Shown piece by piece: positions 16,356 to 23,910 of a DNA stretch of 64,000 nucleotides. How positions within the stretch are numbered: position 1 is the first letter of the stretch; every line of letters starts with the position of its first letter. Under the pieces are notes generated by a model. The model searched no databases. It worked only from the letters and a program-made list of their open reading frames with translations, and was not told the origin of the DNA. The position numbers were made by a program, and so were the translations under genes. Origin of the DNA: Caryophanales bacterium UBA6985 (lineage in GTDB: Bacteria > Bacillota_I > Bacilli_A > RF39 > UBA660); NCBI GenBank assembly GCA_002450035.1, contig DJYF01000050.1:1-64000 (forward strand), written 5' to 3'.

Positions 16356-16982
16356 TTATATGTTTAATTTATCAAATAATTTATCAATATTCTTTTTATT
16401 AAAATGAACTAGTGTTATTACTAAACTAGAATATATAAAAGCAAGAATTACATCTTCTATTATATGTTGTTTTACAAATAAAGTTGATAATACTATCATA
16501 AATGAATATGTAATAATAAAGACTTTATTTCTTTTCTTTAAGTCACTAGCTTGTAATATATAATAACTTGTTACAAAACAATAATTACAATGCATTGAAG
16601 GTAAACAGTTTACTGCTGGAGTATCGCTTTTATATGTAAAATCTAATAGCCAATCAATTATATTGTTAACCTCAAAATTTGGTCTTGATAATATTGTTGG
16701 ATAAACAAGAAATGTTATTTGAGACATAAAAGCTACAAGTAACATAGTCACAATCAAATAATTAAAAGTTTTCCCCCCACTTTTAAATATTAAAAAAGTA
16801 TTCAAAAGAATAAATGGATACCATGAATCATAAAAGAATACAAATGGCTTTATTAAAGGAACATTTAAAAAAGAACCAATAGCATTATAATCTTTTATAA
16901 AAAACTTAATTAAAAAATATATTAACGCTTGAGTTCCCATTGTAAAAATAATCAATTTTAAATATCTATAATACTTCTTCAT
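16356..16982 (-). CDS. PAP2-superfamily membrane phosphatase/transferase
   Basis: Started at ATG 16982 (KKYYRYLKLI); the longer reading frame upstream has no coding character and crosses into the divergent gene. The 208 residues hold five or six membrane helices. PAP2 motifs are visible: a KxxxxxxRP-like end (ILSRPNF), LPSMHC, and a final His...Asp (VKQHIIEDV). This family dephosphorylates or transfers phospho-head groups of lipids or isoprenoids at the membrane; the CLPSMH variant resembles PAP2_C-like sphingolipid or inositol-lipid enzymes. It is divergent from a GT4 glycosyltransferase, which suggests a shared glycolipid role. No SD is present, and an extended -10 lies only 9 bases from the ATG. 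Confidence 0.75.
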   Translation of the reverse strand: MKKYYRYLKLIIFTMGTQALIYFLIKFFIKDYNAIGSFLNVPLIKPFVFFYDSWYPFILLNTFLIFKSGGKTFNYLIVTMLLVAFMSQITFLVYPTILSRPNFEVNNIIDWLLDFTYKSDTPAVNCLPSMHCNYCFVTSYYILQASDLKKRNKVFIITYSFMIVLSTLFVKQHIIEDVILAFIYSSLVITLVHFNKKNIDKLFDKLNI

Positions 16983-16991
16983 AATGATAAT

Positions 16992-17000
16992 ATTATAACA
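16992..17000 (-). promoter_or_regulatory. Extended -10 promoter for a probably leaderless PAP2 mRNA
   Basis: A perfect TGTTATAAT on the minus strand ending nine bases before the ATG at 16982. With a normal -10 to start distance, transcription would begin within a few bases of the start codon. Confidence 0.5.
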
Positions 17001-17040
17001 TTTGAACTGAACATATGCTATTATATTAATAGTGATAATT

Positions 17041-18219
17041 ATGGAAAAGTTAAAAATAGGAATTTTTATAGATGAATGGTATCCAAATGTTGATGGAGTT
17101 GTAGTTGTAGTTGAGAATCTTGTTAAAAATCTTAGTGAGTATGCTGATGTTACATTAGTAATACCAAAAACAAATGACAATAATTATGTTTTTCCGTGCA
17201 ATACAATTCAGATTGATAGTATTCCAGTTATAGTAGCCGACTATAGACTTGCTATACCTGATCTAGAACCATTAAAACTAAAAAAACAATTTAAGAATAT
17301 AGATTTTGATATTATTCATATCCACTCCCCTTTTTCTATTGGAAAGTTAGGAATAAGAATTGCTAAAAGTAAAAATATACCTGTTATTGCTACAATGCAT
17401 ACTAGGTGGGAATTTGAATTTGAAAAATATTTAAAATCTAAATTTCTTGCTAAATTATGTGTTAAGCATTTAATAAAATCATATAATAAATGCTATAGTT
17501 CAATTGCACTAAATAAGTCTTTAATTAACGTATATAAAAACTATGGTTATAAAGGTAAATACGAAATAATTAATAATGGTACTGATTTAGAGATTGTTAA
17601 AGATAAAAAGAAATCATTAGAAAGAGTAAACAATTTATTTAATTTAAATAAAGATGAACGTGTAATGCTATTTGTTGGAAGAATTATTAGCATTAAAAAT
17701 ATTTTCTTTATACTTGATACACTAAAAGAATTAAAAGGTCGAGGTTTCAATTTTAAAATGATATATGTTGGAGATGGACCAGATTATAATATGTTAAATA
17801 AAAGAATAAAAAAATATAACATGTCTAATGAAGTAAGACTCGCTGGAAAAATCATGGATAGAGAACTTCTAAAATCTATTTATTACAGAGCAAATTTATT
17901 CTTATTTCCTTCTTTGTTTGATTCGTCATCATTAGTTCAAATAGAAGCAGCATCACAAGAAACTCCAACTCTATTTGTAGAAGGTGCTGTTACAGCAGAT
18001 ACTGTTGAAAATAATATCAATGGTTTTACTGCACCAGAAGATATAAATTCATTTGCAGATAGAATTGAAGAAATATTTAAAGATAAAAAACTATATAATA
18101 AAGTTCAAAGAAATGCAAAAAATAGTTTAGCAAAATCATGGAAAACAATAGCTAAAGAAACTTATGATTATTATTTAAAAGTAATTGAAAAATATAAATC
18201 AACAAAAAAAATCAATTAA
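17041..18219 (+). CDS. GT4-family glycosyltransferase, probably glycolipid-forming
   Basis: 392 residues from ATG 17041 (MEKLKIGIFIDEWYPNVDGV). It has two Rossmann-like halves (GT-B fold). The N-terminal half shows GVVVVVENL and IIHIHSPFSIG; the C-terminal half starts at about residue 200 with LFVGRIISIKN. The sugar-nucleotide motif EAASQETPTLFVEG is the EX7E signature. It resembles processive diacylglycerol glucosyltransferases and teichoic-acid anchor glycosyltransferases of Firmicutes. The divergent PAP2-like membrane protein supports a membrane-lipid role. The leader is short, with weak SD (AGTGAT) and a TGCTATTAT extended -10 at 17016-17024. The acceptor is uncertain. Confidence 0.82.
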   Translation: MEKLKIGIFIDEWYPNVDGVVVVVENLVKNLSEYADVTLVIPKTNDNNYVFPCNTIQIDSIPVIVADYRLAIPDLEPLKLKKQFKNIDFDIIHIHSPFSIGKLGIRIAKSKNIPVIATMHTRWEFEFEKYLKSKFLAKLCVKHLIKSYNKCYSSIALNKSLINVYKNYGYKGKYEIINNGTDLEIVKDKKKSLERVNNLFNLNKDERVMLFVGRIISIKNIFFILDTLKELKGRGFNFKMIYVGDGPDYNMLNKRIKKYNMSNEVRLAGKIMDRELLKSIYYRANLFLFPSLFDSSSLVQIEAASQETPTLFVEGAVTADTVENNINGFTAPEDINSFADRIEEIFKDKKLYNKVQRNAKNSLAKSWKTIAKETYDYYLKVIEKYKSTKKIN

Positions 18220-18240
18220 AGAAAGATTAATTAGAAACAA

Positions 18241-18273
18241 AAATAAGAAGGATTAAAACCTTCTTATTTTTTT
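18241..18273 (+). terminator. Terminator of the GT4 gene
   Basis: An 11-bp stem (AAATAAGAAGG / CCTTCTTATTT), a seven-base loop and seven T. It overlaps the 3' end of the convergent small zinc-ribbon reading frame. Confidence 0.9.
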
Positions 18274-18432
18274 AAGTCCCCTTTTTTTAACAGAATCTTC
18301 TATATATTTAGATAACTTAATTAGATTTTCATCACTTATATCAGGATTATTAGTCTCATATTTAGTACTATCATAACCTCATCTACTACAAATATTTCCA
18401 TCCATACTAGATCCGCATTCCTTACATATCAT
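18253..18432 (-). pseudogene. Small zinc-ribbon protein interrupted by in-frame TGA at the fourth Cys position
   Basis: From ATG 18432 (SD AAGGTGAT) a 59-codon frame runs to TAA at 18253. It begins MICKECGSSMDGNICSR, then codon 18 is TGA (18379-18381), then GYDSTKYETNNPD and a charged helix (SDENLIKLSKYIEDSVKK). In a zinc ribbon the fourth ligand belongs exactly there: compare CPKCGFD in the gene at 59409, so the ancestral residue was almost surely Cys. TGA is one base from TGT or TGC. It may be a nonsense mutation, a base-call error, or selenocysteine recoding; I see no convincing bSECIS hairpin after it. The downstream frame still looks coding. Confidence 0.6.
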
Positions 18433-18554
18433 CAATACATCACCTTATTAAATATATCATAAACTATAACTAAATTATTTTAAATAATTGTATAACTAAT
18501 ATTTAATTTATTCAGTGTTATTGATACAATATATATAATAAGGGTGTGAAATAA

Positions 18555-19964
18555 ATGGAAAAACATATTCTAGATTTCTGTTATTCAATAGGTATTACAA
18601 TCATTATTTCTATAGTGTTAATTTCATTGTTTTATTCCAAGAAAAGAATCATAAATGAACAAACAAAAATATTTACTAAATTATTAATTTCTAACCTACT
18701 TGCTTTAATATTAGAACTAACTACAATGATATATTTATATTTTGCACCAAACTATAATGTATTAATTGCAAACTTTCTAATTAAAATATATATGATTTAT
18801 AGTGCTTACTTTGTTGCTTATATGTCAGTTTATATGGCATCTACTGTATATGAAAAATCAAATCATGAAAAATATCTAAAAATAAAAGTTACTTATACTG
18901 TTCTATGTGCTACAGTTGCAATTGCAGGTTTCTTTTTACCAGTAAGAATAAATCATGTTTATAGATATGGTACAATTGTAGACTTCATAGCTATATATGC
19001 ATCTCTTAATATACTCCAATGGGGATTCTTACTTAATAAAAATATTAAAAGTTATAAAAAAACAACACTTATACCAATTATACTAATTATTTCAACGGGA
19101 TTAGTTGCAGCTTTATATCAAATTATAAATCCACAAATAGCAATTCTTACAACCATGGAATTCTTACTTATATTTATTTCAATACTAACCATGGAAAATA
19201 CAGATTATAAAATGATTACAAATATAACAAATGCTAAGAATGAAGTATTAGAAGCATACAATAATAAAAATGAATTCTTAAAAAATATGTCACACGAAAT
19301 ACGTACTCCTCTAAATGGATTAATAGGTCTATCAGATGACATTAGATCTTTCAAAGGTGAAATACCAGATGAATTATATGAAGAAGCAAATGAAATTATG
19401 TATAACTCTAACCTACTTCTTGAAACAGTATCAAATATAATTGATATTAATAAACTTAATAGTCAAAGAGTAAGTACTACTGATAAAAAATATAGCATTC
19501 AAAAAATTATTGAACAAATTGATAAAGTTAATTCTGATTTAATAAATACTAATGTAGCTTTAGTAACTAATATTGATGAACATATTCCAGAACTATACGG
19601 AGATGCAGATCATATAAGACAAATAATTACTAAAGTATTTGATAATGCTGTATCAACAACTACAGAAGGTACAATTAATCTAACAGTTGAATTATTAGAT
19701 AAAAATACTAATCCAACTTTAAGATTCGTAGTTGAAGATACAGGTGAAGGAATACATGAAGAAGTACTTCCTTATATCTACAATTATAATGATGAAAAAA
19801 TTAAAAATAATAAATATTACAATGCTAAAGTATTCTTGAATTTATCTATAGTTAAAAAACTATTAGAAGCATTAAAAGGAACAATTAGTATATCAAGTAA
19901 TTATAAACGAGGAACAACTGTAGTAATTGAAATACCTCAAAAATTAGCAAAGGAGGTAAAGTAA
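18555..19964 (+). CDS. Histidine kinase with eroded G2 box (pair 3, subunit A)
   Basis: 469 residues: membrane helices to about residue 213, dimerisation helix with His247 in NMSHEIRTPLNG, and an ATPase-like domain to the end; no receiver. The N-box keeps Asn but has Ser for Lys (DNAVSTT). The G1 box DTGEGI is intact. The glycine-rich G2 box is replaced (KVFLNLSI where GTGLGLSI is expected), so ATP-lid function is doubtful. It has the plan of the A subunits at 6177 and 9873 minus the receiver. The SD is AGGGTG. The next gene starts on the base after its stop. The upstream 120 bases hold only the probable promoter. Confidence 0.88.
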   Translation: MEKHILDFCYSIGITIIISIVLISLFYSKKRIINEQTKIFTKLLISNLLALILELTTMIYLYFAPNYNVLIANFLIKIYMIYSAYFVAYMSVYMASTVYEKSNHEKYLKIKVTYTVLCATVAIAGFFLPVRINHVYRYGTIVDFIAIYASLNILQWGFLLNKNIKSYKKTTLIPIILIISTGLVAALYQIINPQIAILTTMEFLLIFISILTMENTDYKMITNITNAKNEVLEAYNNKNEFLKNMSHEIRTPLNGLIGLSDDIRSFKGEIPDELYEEANEIMYNSNLLLETVSNIIDINKLNSQRVSTTDKKYSIQKIIEQIDKVNSDLINTNVALVTNIDEHIPELYGDADHIRQIITKVFDNAVSTTTEGTINLTVELLDKNTNPTLRFVVEDTGEGIHEEVLPYIYNYNDEKIKNNKYYNAKVFLNLSIVKKLLEALKGTISISSNYKRGTTVVIEIPQKLAKEVK

Positions 19965-21383
19965 ATGTCTGACTTTTTAAAACAACCTTCATATTGGAGA
20001 TCAATGTTATTAGTAATAATAATTTGTTCAATGATAATAAACCTTGTATTTACAATAAAGAAAGATGATAATAAAAGAACTACTCAATTATTTAATATAA
20101 TTCTTAATTGTAGTTTCATTGGTACTTTGCTATTATATGTAAGTATGTTATTAGTGGATAAATTTAATATAACAAACTGGATACCTCAATTACTTATGAG
20201 ATTATTCTTAATAAATAATAATTTATATATTACTTTTATAAGTATATATATAATAACTGTTACTCATTTAGCAGGAGAAAAAAACAATAATAAGTTCTAT
20301 AAAGCTATAAGAATTAATATATGGATATTCCTACTTACTACTCTTATACAAGCATTCTTACCAGTTAACTTAACAAACTGCTATATGGATGGTATTGGTT
20401 CTCAATTTAGTTTATTATATTTTGCATTAAGTGTTCCTGTCTGGATAATACTAGTAAGAAAAAATATAAATAAAACAGATAAAAAAATTAAACTACAATC
20501 ATTCTTATTTATCTCTCTTGGAGTACTTGCTATGTATATAAGTTTTACTATACCAGAGTCTCACGTAGTACCTATTGTTGAGTTCTTTGCAATATTCATT
20601 TTATATCTACAAAATGAAAACCCTGATATTAAATATCTAACAGAATTAAATGAAATAAGAAAAGAAACTCAAAAAGCATTAGATGCCAAGAATGATTTCC
20701 TAGAATCAATGAATGAAGAATTAAAGGAACCATTAACAAAAATAATTAACTCAGTTAATACTATTGAAAAATATAAAGAACAAGTATCACCTGAAGTTAA
20801 AGATGATATAGAATACATCTTACCTACTGCTAAAAACTTAAATGAAATAATTGGAAATATTATAGATACAAATAGACTTGAAAATAATCAAATAACAATC
20901 TATGAAGCACCTTATAATCCACTTAAAATAATTGAAGAAGCAATAGAAGAAGAAAGACAACAGAACATTAATCCAAATATAGAAGTAATTCTTAAGCATG
21001 ATGAAAACATGCCTGAAGAATTAGTTGGAGATGAAAAACATACTAAGAAAATAATACATAATCTACTTTCTAATGCATTTAAATATACAGAAGAAGGTAC
21101 TATTACAGTAACAGTGTTAGTTGATAGAGTTACTTATGAAACATATAACTTAAAGATTAAAGTTACTGATACAGGTATAGGTATTAAAAATGATACGCTT
21201 ATTAATCTATTTACTAACTTCTCTAAGGGAGCAGAACAAAAGAACTCTAATATAGCTGGAACTGGTTTAGGTTTATCAATAACTAAAAAACTAGTAGATT
21301 TATTAGATGGTACTATTACCGTTGAAAGTATATATGGAAGTGGTTCTACATTTACTGTTACTCTTCCAAATAAAGTACATTAA
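19965..21383 (+). CDS. Histidine kinase lacking the phospho-acceptor His (pair 3, subunit B): His to Glu
   Basis: 472 residues: membrane helices to about residue 215, then a dimerisation helix whose H-box reads SMNEELKEPLTK, with Glu251 where His belongs and Thr also changed to Glu. The ATPase domain is complete: SNAFKYT, DTGIGI, GTGLGLSI and GSGSTF. No receiver. Like the gene at 4369, it looks like a dedicated ATP-binding subunit that must phosphorylate a partner. Translation is coupled to subunit A through a strong AAAGGAGG site and zero intergenic bases. The window offers no response regulator for this pair. Confidence 0.9.
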   Translation: MSDFLKQPSYWRSMLLVIIICSMIINLVFTIKKDDNKRTTQLFNIILNCSFIGTLLLYVSMLLVDKFNITNWIPQLLMRLFLINNNLYITFISIYIITVTHLAGEKNNNKFYKAIRINIWIFLLTTLIQAFLPVNLTNCYMDGIGSQFSLLYFALSVPVWIILVRKNINKTDKKIKLQSFLFISLGVLAMYISFTIPESHVVPIVEFFAIFILYLQNENPDIKYLTELNEIRKETQKALDAKNDFLESMNEELKEPLTKIINSVNTIEKYKEQVSPEVKDDIEYILPTAKNLNEIIGNIIDTNRLENNQITIYEAPYNPLKIIEEAIEEERQQNINPNIEVILKHDENMPEELVGDEKHTKKIIHNLLSNAFKYTEEGTITVTVLVDRVTYETYNLKIKVTDTGIGIKNDTLINLFTNFSKGAEQKNSNIAGTGLGLSITKKLVDLLDGTITVESIYGSGSTFTVTLPNKVH

Positions 21384-21386
21384 AAA

Positions 21387-21413
21387 AACACATCATTTGA
21401 TGTGTTCTTTTTT
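21387..21413. terminator. Bidirectional terminator between kinase pair 3 and pyk
   Basis: A 9-bp stem (AACACATCA / TGATGTGTT), followed by CTTTTTTT on the plus strand and preceded by an A run that serves as a T run on the minus strand. Confidence 0.88.
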
Positions 21414-22821
21414 ATTTTATAGTTTCAATTTTCATTAGGTTAGTAAATCCAATTTTACCAGCAACTAAACCACCAGTTACGATGATATTATCACCAGGTT
21501 TTAAATCCATGAATTTACGTGCTTCACTTATAGATAAGTTAACTAATTCATCCATATCATTAACGATATCAACTTTAACTGCATAAACACCAAAGTTTAA
21601 AGCAAGTTGGTTAGCAGTTTCATCATCACCTACTAAGGCAAGAATTGGACAACTTGGTTCAAGATTTGAAATCAATTTAGCACTCTTACCAGATACAGTA
21701 GGAACAACAATTAATTTTACATCTAAACTATTTGCAGCTTCAGCAACAGATTTAATAATTGCATCAGTTGGAGTTGAAACTTTATTATCAGCAAATACAT
21801 TTTTATATTCAATTGAGTTTTCAATATGTTCAGCAATACGAGCCATAGCATCTACTGTTTCAACAACATATTCACCAGTTGTAGTCTCACCTGATAACAT
21901 AACTGCATCAGTACCATTAAGTACAGCATTAGCAACGTCAGTTACTTCTGCTCTAGTTGGTCTTGGGTTATGTTTCATTGATTCTAACATTTCAGTAGCA
22001 ACTATACAAATTTTTCTATGACGTCTAGCAGTCTTAACAATTCTCTTTTGACATAAAGGTAAATCTTCGAAAGGTACTTCTACACCTAAGTCACCTCTGG
22101 CAACCATTAAACCATCTGATACACCAGCGATAGCATCTAAGTTATCCATTCCCATTTGAGATTCGATCTTAGCAATAATCTTCATATCTTCTCTATGTTG
22201 TTCTTTTAAGATTTCTCTAATAGCTAAAACATCTTCAGCAGTTTGTACGAATGATGCAGCAATATAATCTCCATCATGTTGACAAGCATAGATAATGTCT
22301 TCTCTATCAACATCACTAATAAATGGAATATGTAAGTCTACTCCTGGAACAGCACAACTCTTTTTAGAGTAAAGTACTCCACCATTAATAACTTTAGCAA
22401 CTACATAATCATCATACTTTTCAATTACTTCAACACTCATTAATCCATTTTCAAGTAAAACAATATTTCCTACTTGTAATGCATCAATAGCACTCTTATG
22501 ATTGAAAGTTAAATGTTCTTCAGTACCAATAACATCTTCTTTAACTAACTTTATAGTGTTACCAGCAACTAACTTAATACCTTCTTCTTGAGCTACACCA
22601 GATCTGAATTCAGGTCCTTTTGTATCATAAAGAATAGCAATATTTTTACCAGTTATTTCTCTAACCTTTTTAACTGTAGAAACAGCTTGTTCTCTTTCTT
22701 CAATTGTAGCATGTGAGAAGTTAATTCTTGCTACATTAGCACCTGCTTCTACCATCTTTGTAAATACTTCAACAGTATTACTAGCAGGTCCAATACTTGT
22801 TACGATTTTTGTCTTTTTCAT
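21412..22821 (-). CDS. pyk: Pyruvate kinase
   Basis: Makes pyruvate and ATP from phosphoenolpyruvate and ADP, the last step of glycolysis. The ATG at 22821 gives MKKTKIVTSIGPAS, the classical N-terminus, with AGAGGG upstream; the longer frame adds uncoded-looking residues. 469 residues, so it lacks the C-terminal PEP-utiliser-like domain found in Bacillus Pyk. Visible signatures are ARINFSHA, the active-site IIAKIESQMG, VARGDLGVEVP and MLSGETTTGEYV. A strong promoter with a palindrome in its spacer precedes it. Confidence 0.96.
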   Translation of the reverse strand: MKKTKIVTSIGPASNTVEVFTKMVEAGANVARINFSHATIEEREQAVSTVKKVREITGKNIAILYDTKGPEFRSGVAQEEGIKLVAGNTIKLVKEDVIGTEEHLTFNHKSAIDALQVGNIVLLENGLMSVEVIEKYDDYVVAKVINGGVLYSKKSCAVPGVDLHIPFISDVDREDIIYACQHDGDYIAASFVQTAEDVLAIREILKEQHREDMKIIAKIESQMGMDNLDAIAGVSDGLMVARGDLGVEVPFEDLPLCQKRIVKTARRHRKICIVATEMLESMKHNPRPTRAEVTDVANAVLNGTDAVMLSGETTTGEYVVETVDAMARIAEHIENSIEYKNVFADNKVSTPTDAIIKSVAEAANSLDVKLIVVPTVSGKSAKLISNLEPSCPILALVGDDETANQLALNFGVYAVKVDIVNDMDELVNLSISEARKFMDLKPGDNIIVTGGLVAGKIGFTNLMKIETIK

Positions 22822-22862
22822 AATATTTAATACCCTCTTTTCTTTAAGCGCGAACAGGAATA

Positions 22863-22891
22863 AATATACCACAAAATAAGCTTATTTGCAA
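22863..22891 (-). promoter_or_regulatory. pyk promoter with internal palindrome
   Basis: TTGCAA (22886-22891), exactly 17 bases, then TATATT (22863-22868) on the minus strand. The spacer holds the 14-bp palindrome AAATAAGCTTATTT (22874-22887), a possible operator placed where RNA polymerase binds. Confidence 0.65.
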
Positions 22892-22895
22892 ATTA

Positions 22896-23852
22896 TTATT
22901 GAATTAAATTTATTAATTCATTTTTTTCATTTTCACTTAAAAACGCGTGTCTTACTCCCATGATCATCATTTTCTTAATATCTTCTTGTGTATATCCTTG
23001 AGCATCTATCATATATTTAATTTCTTTATTTAAAGTAGTATCACTTACAGTTCTATTATCTGTGTTAATTAATACTGAAGCTCCACTATCAAATAACTCT
23101 CTTAAAGAGTGTTCAGAGTAACTATTAGCTGCACCAGTTTGCAAGTTACTTGTAGGACATACTTCAAATAATATGTCTTCATCTCTCATACGATTTACTA
23201 GAAGTTTATCATCCACTGCTCTAATACCATGTCCTACTCTCTTAGTTCCAAAACTAAGAGCTGCTTCTATTGAAGATACTCCATCTGCTTCACCTGCATG
23301 AATTGTAAATGGAATACCTCTTTTAACTGCTTCATCAAATAAATTTTTAAAGTTAATAGTTGGATATAATCCTTCAGCTCCAGCTAAATCTATTCCACAT
23401 ACACCCTTATCTTTAAATCTTTCATATAAATCTAATACTTCCATGTTAGTAGCCTCATCAAAGTTTCTCATCATACATAGAAGTAGATTAATCTTTATAT
23501 TACTAACACTTTTAAAACCTTTTAATACTGATTCAACTACTTCATCAAGTGATAACCCTTTTTTAGTATGTTTATGAGGTGCAAATCTTACTTCAGCGTA
23601 AATTATATTATCTTTAACTAAATCTTCGCCTAACTCTCTAGAAACACGTTCTAACATTTCTTTTGTTTGCATAACAGAGCAAGGAATATCAAACTTAGTT
23701 AAATATTCATTTAAATTACTTGCCTTCTCTTTATAACACATCTTACTTTCTGCTTCTTCAACAGTTATTCCTAAATACTCGGCAGCAGTGCTTGGTCTAA
23801 CTGAACCATCTAAGTGACAATGTAATTCTATCTTTTTAATATCTTCTACCAT
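22896..23852 (-). CDS. add: Adenosine deaminase
   Basis: 318 residues, cytosolic; deaminates adenosine or deoxyadenosine to inosine for purine salvage. The zinc and catalytic residues can be followed: HCHLDG near the N-terminus, the HAGEADG Glu/His pair, GHGIRAV, and the Asp of NTDNRTVSD, the common Gram-positive form. Length is slightly short of the 330-350 usual for the family. It stands between its own upstream GTPase gene (terminated at 23892) and the pyk promoter. Confidence 0.92.
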   Translation of the reverse strand: MVEDIKKIELHCHLDGSVRPSTAAEYLGITVEEAESKMCYKEKASNLNEYLTKFDIPCSVMQTKEMLERVSRELGEDLVKDNIIYAEVRFAPHKHTKKGLSLDEVVESVLKGFKSVSNIKINLLLCMMRNFDEATNMEVLDLYERFKDKGVCGIDLAGAEGLYPTINFKNLFDEAVKRGIPFTIHAGEADGVSSIEAALSFGTKRVGHGIRAVDDKLLVNRMRDEDILFEVCPTSNLQTGAANSYSEHSLRELFDSGASVLINTDNRTVSDTTLNKEIKYMIDAQGYTQEDIKKMMIMGVRHAFLSENEKNELINLIQ

Positions 23853-23891
23853 ATTTATTTCCCCTATCTAAATTTATTTTATAATAAAAAA

Positions 23892-23910
23892 ATGCACTTT
23901 TAAAGTGCAT
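23892..23910 (-). terminator. Terminator of the COG0523 GTPase gene
   Basis: An 8-bp stem (ATGCACTT / AAGTGCAT) with a TTT/A loop and a T run on the minus strand, overlapping the stop at 23900. Confidence 0.88.

Noticed and set aside
16983..17180. N-terminal extension of the PAP2-like gene
   Set aside because: It would run through the divergent promoter and into the GT4 gene, is low in complexity, and has no SD. ATG 16982 begins the recognisable protein.
18379..18381. TGA as a Trp codon (Mycoplasma-type code)
   Set aside because: TGA ends genes in ATGA and GTGA overlaps at 38743 and 446, and TGG is used for Trp throughout. A Trp would also not restore the zinc ribbon, where Cys is expected.
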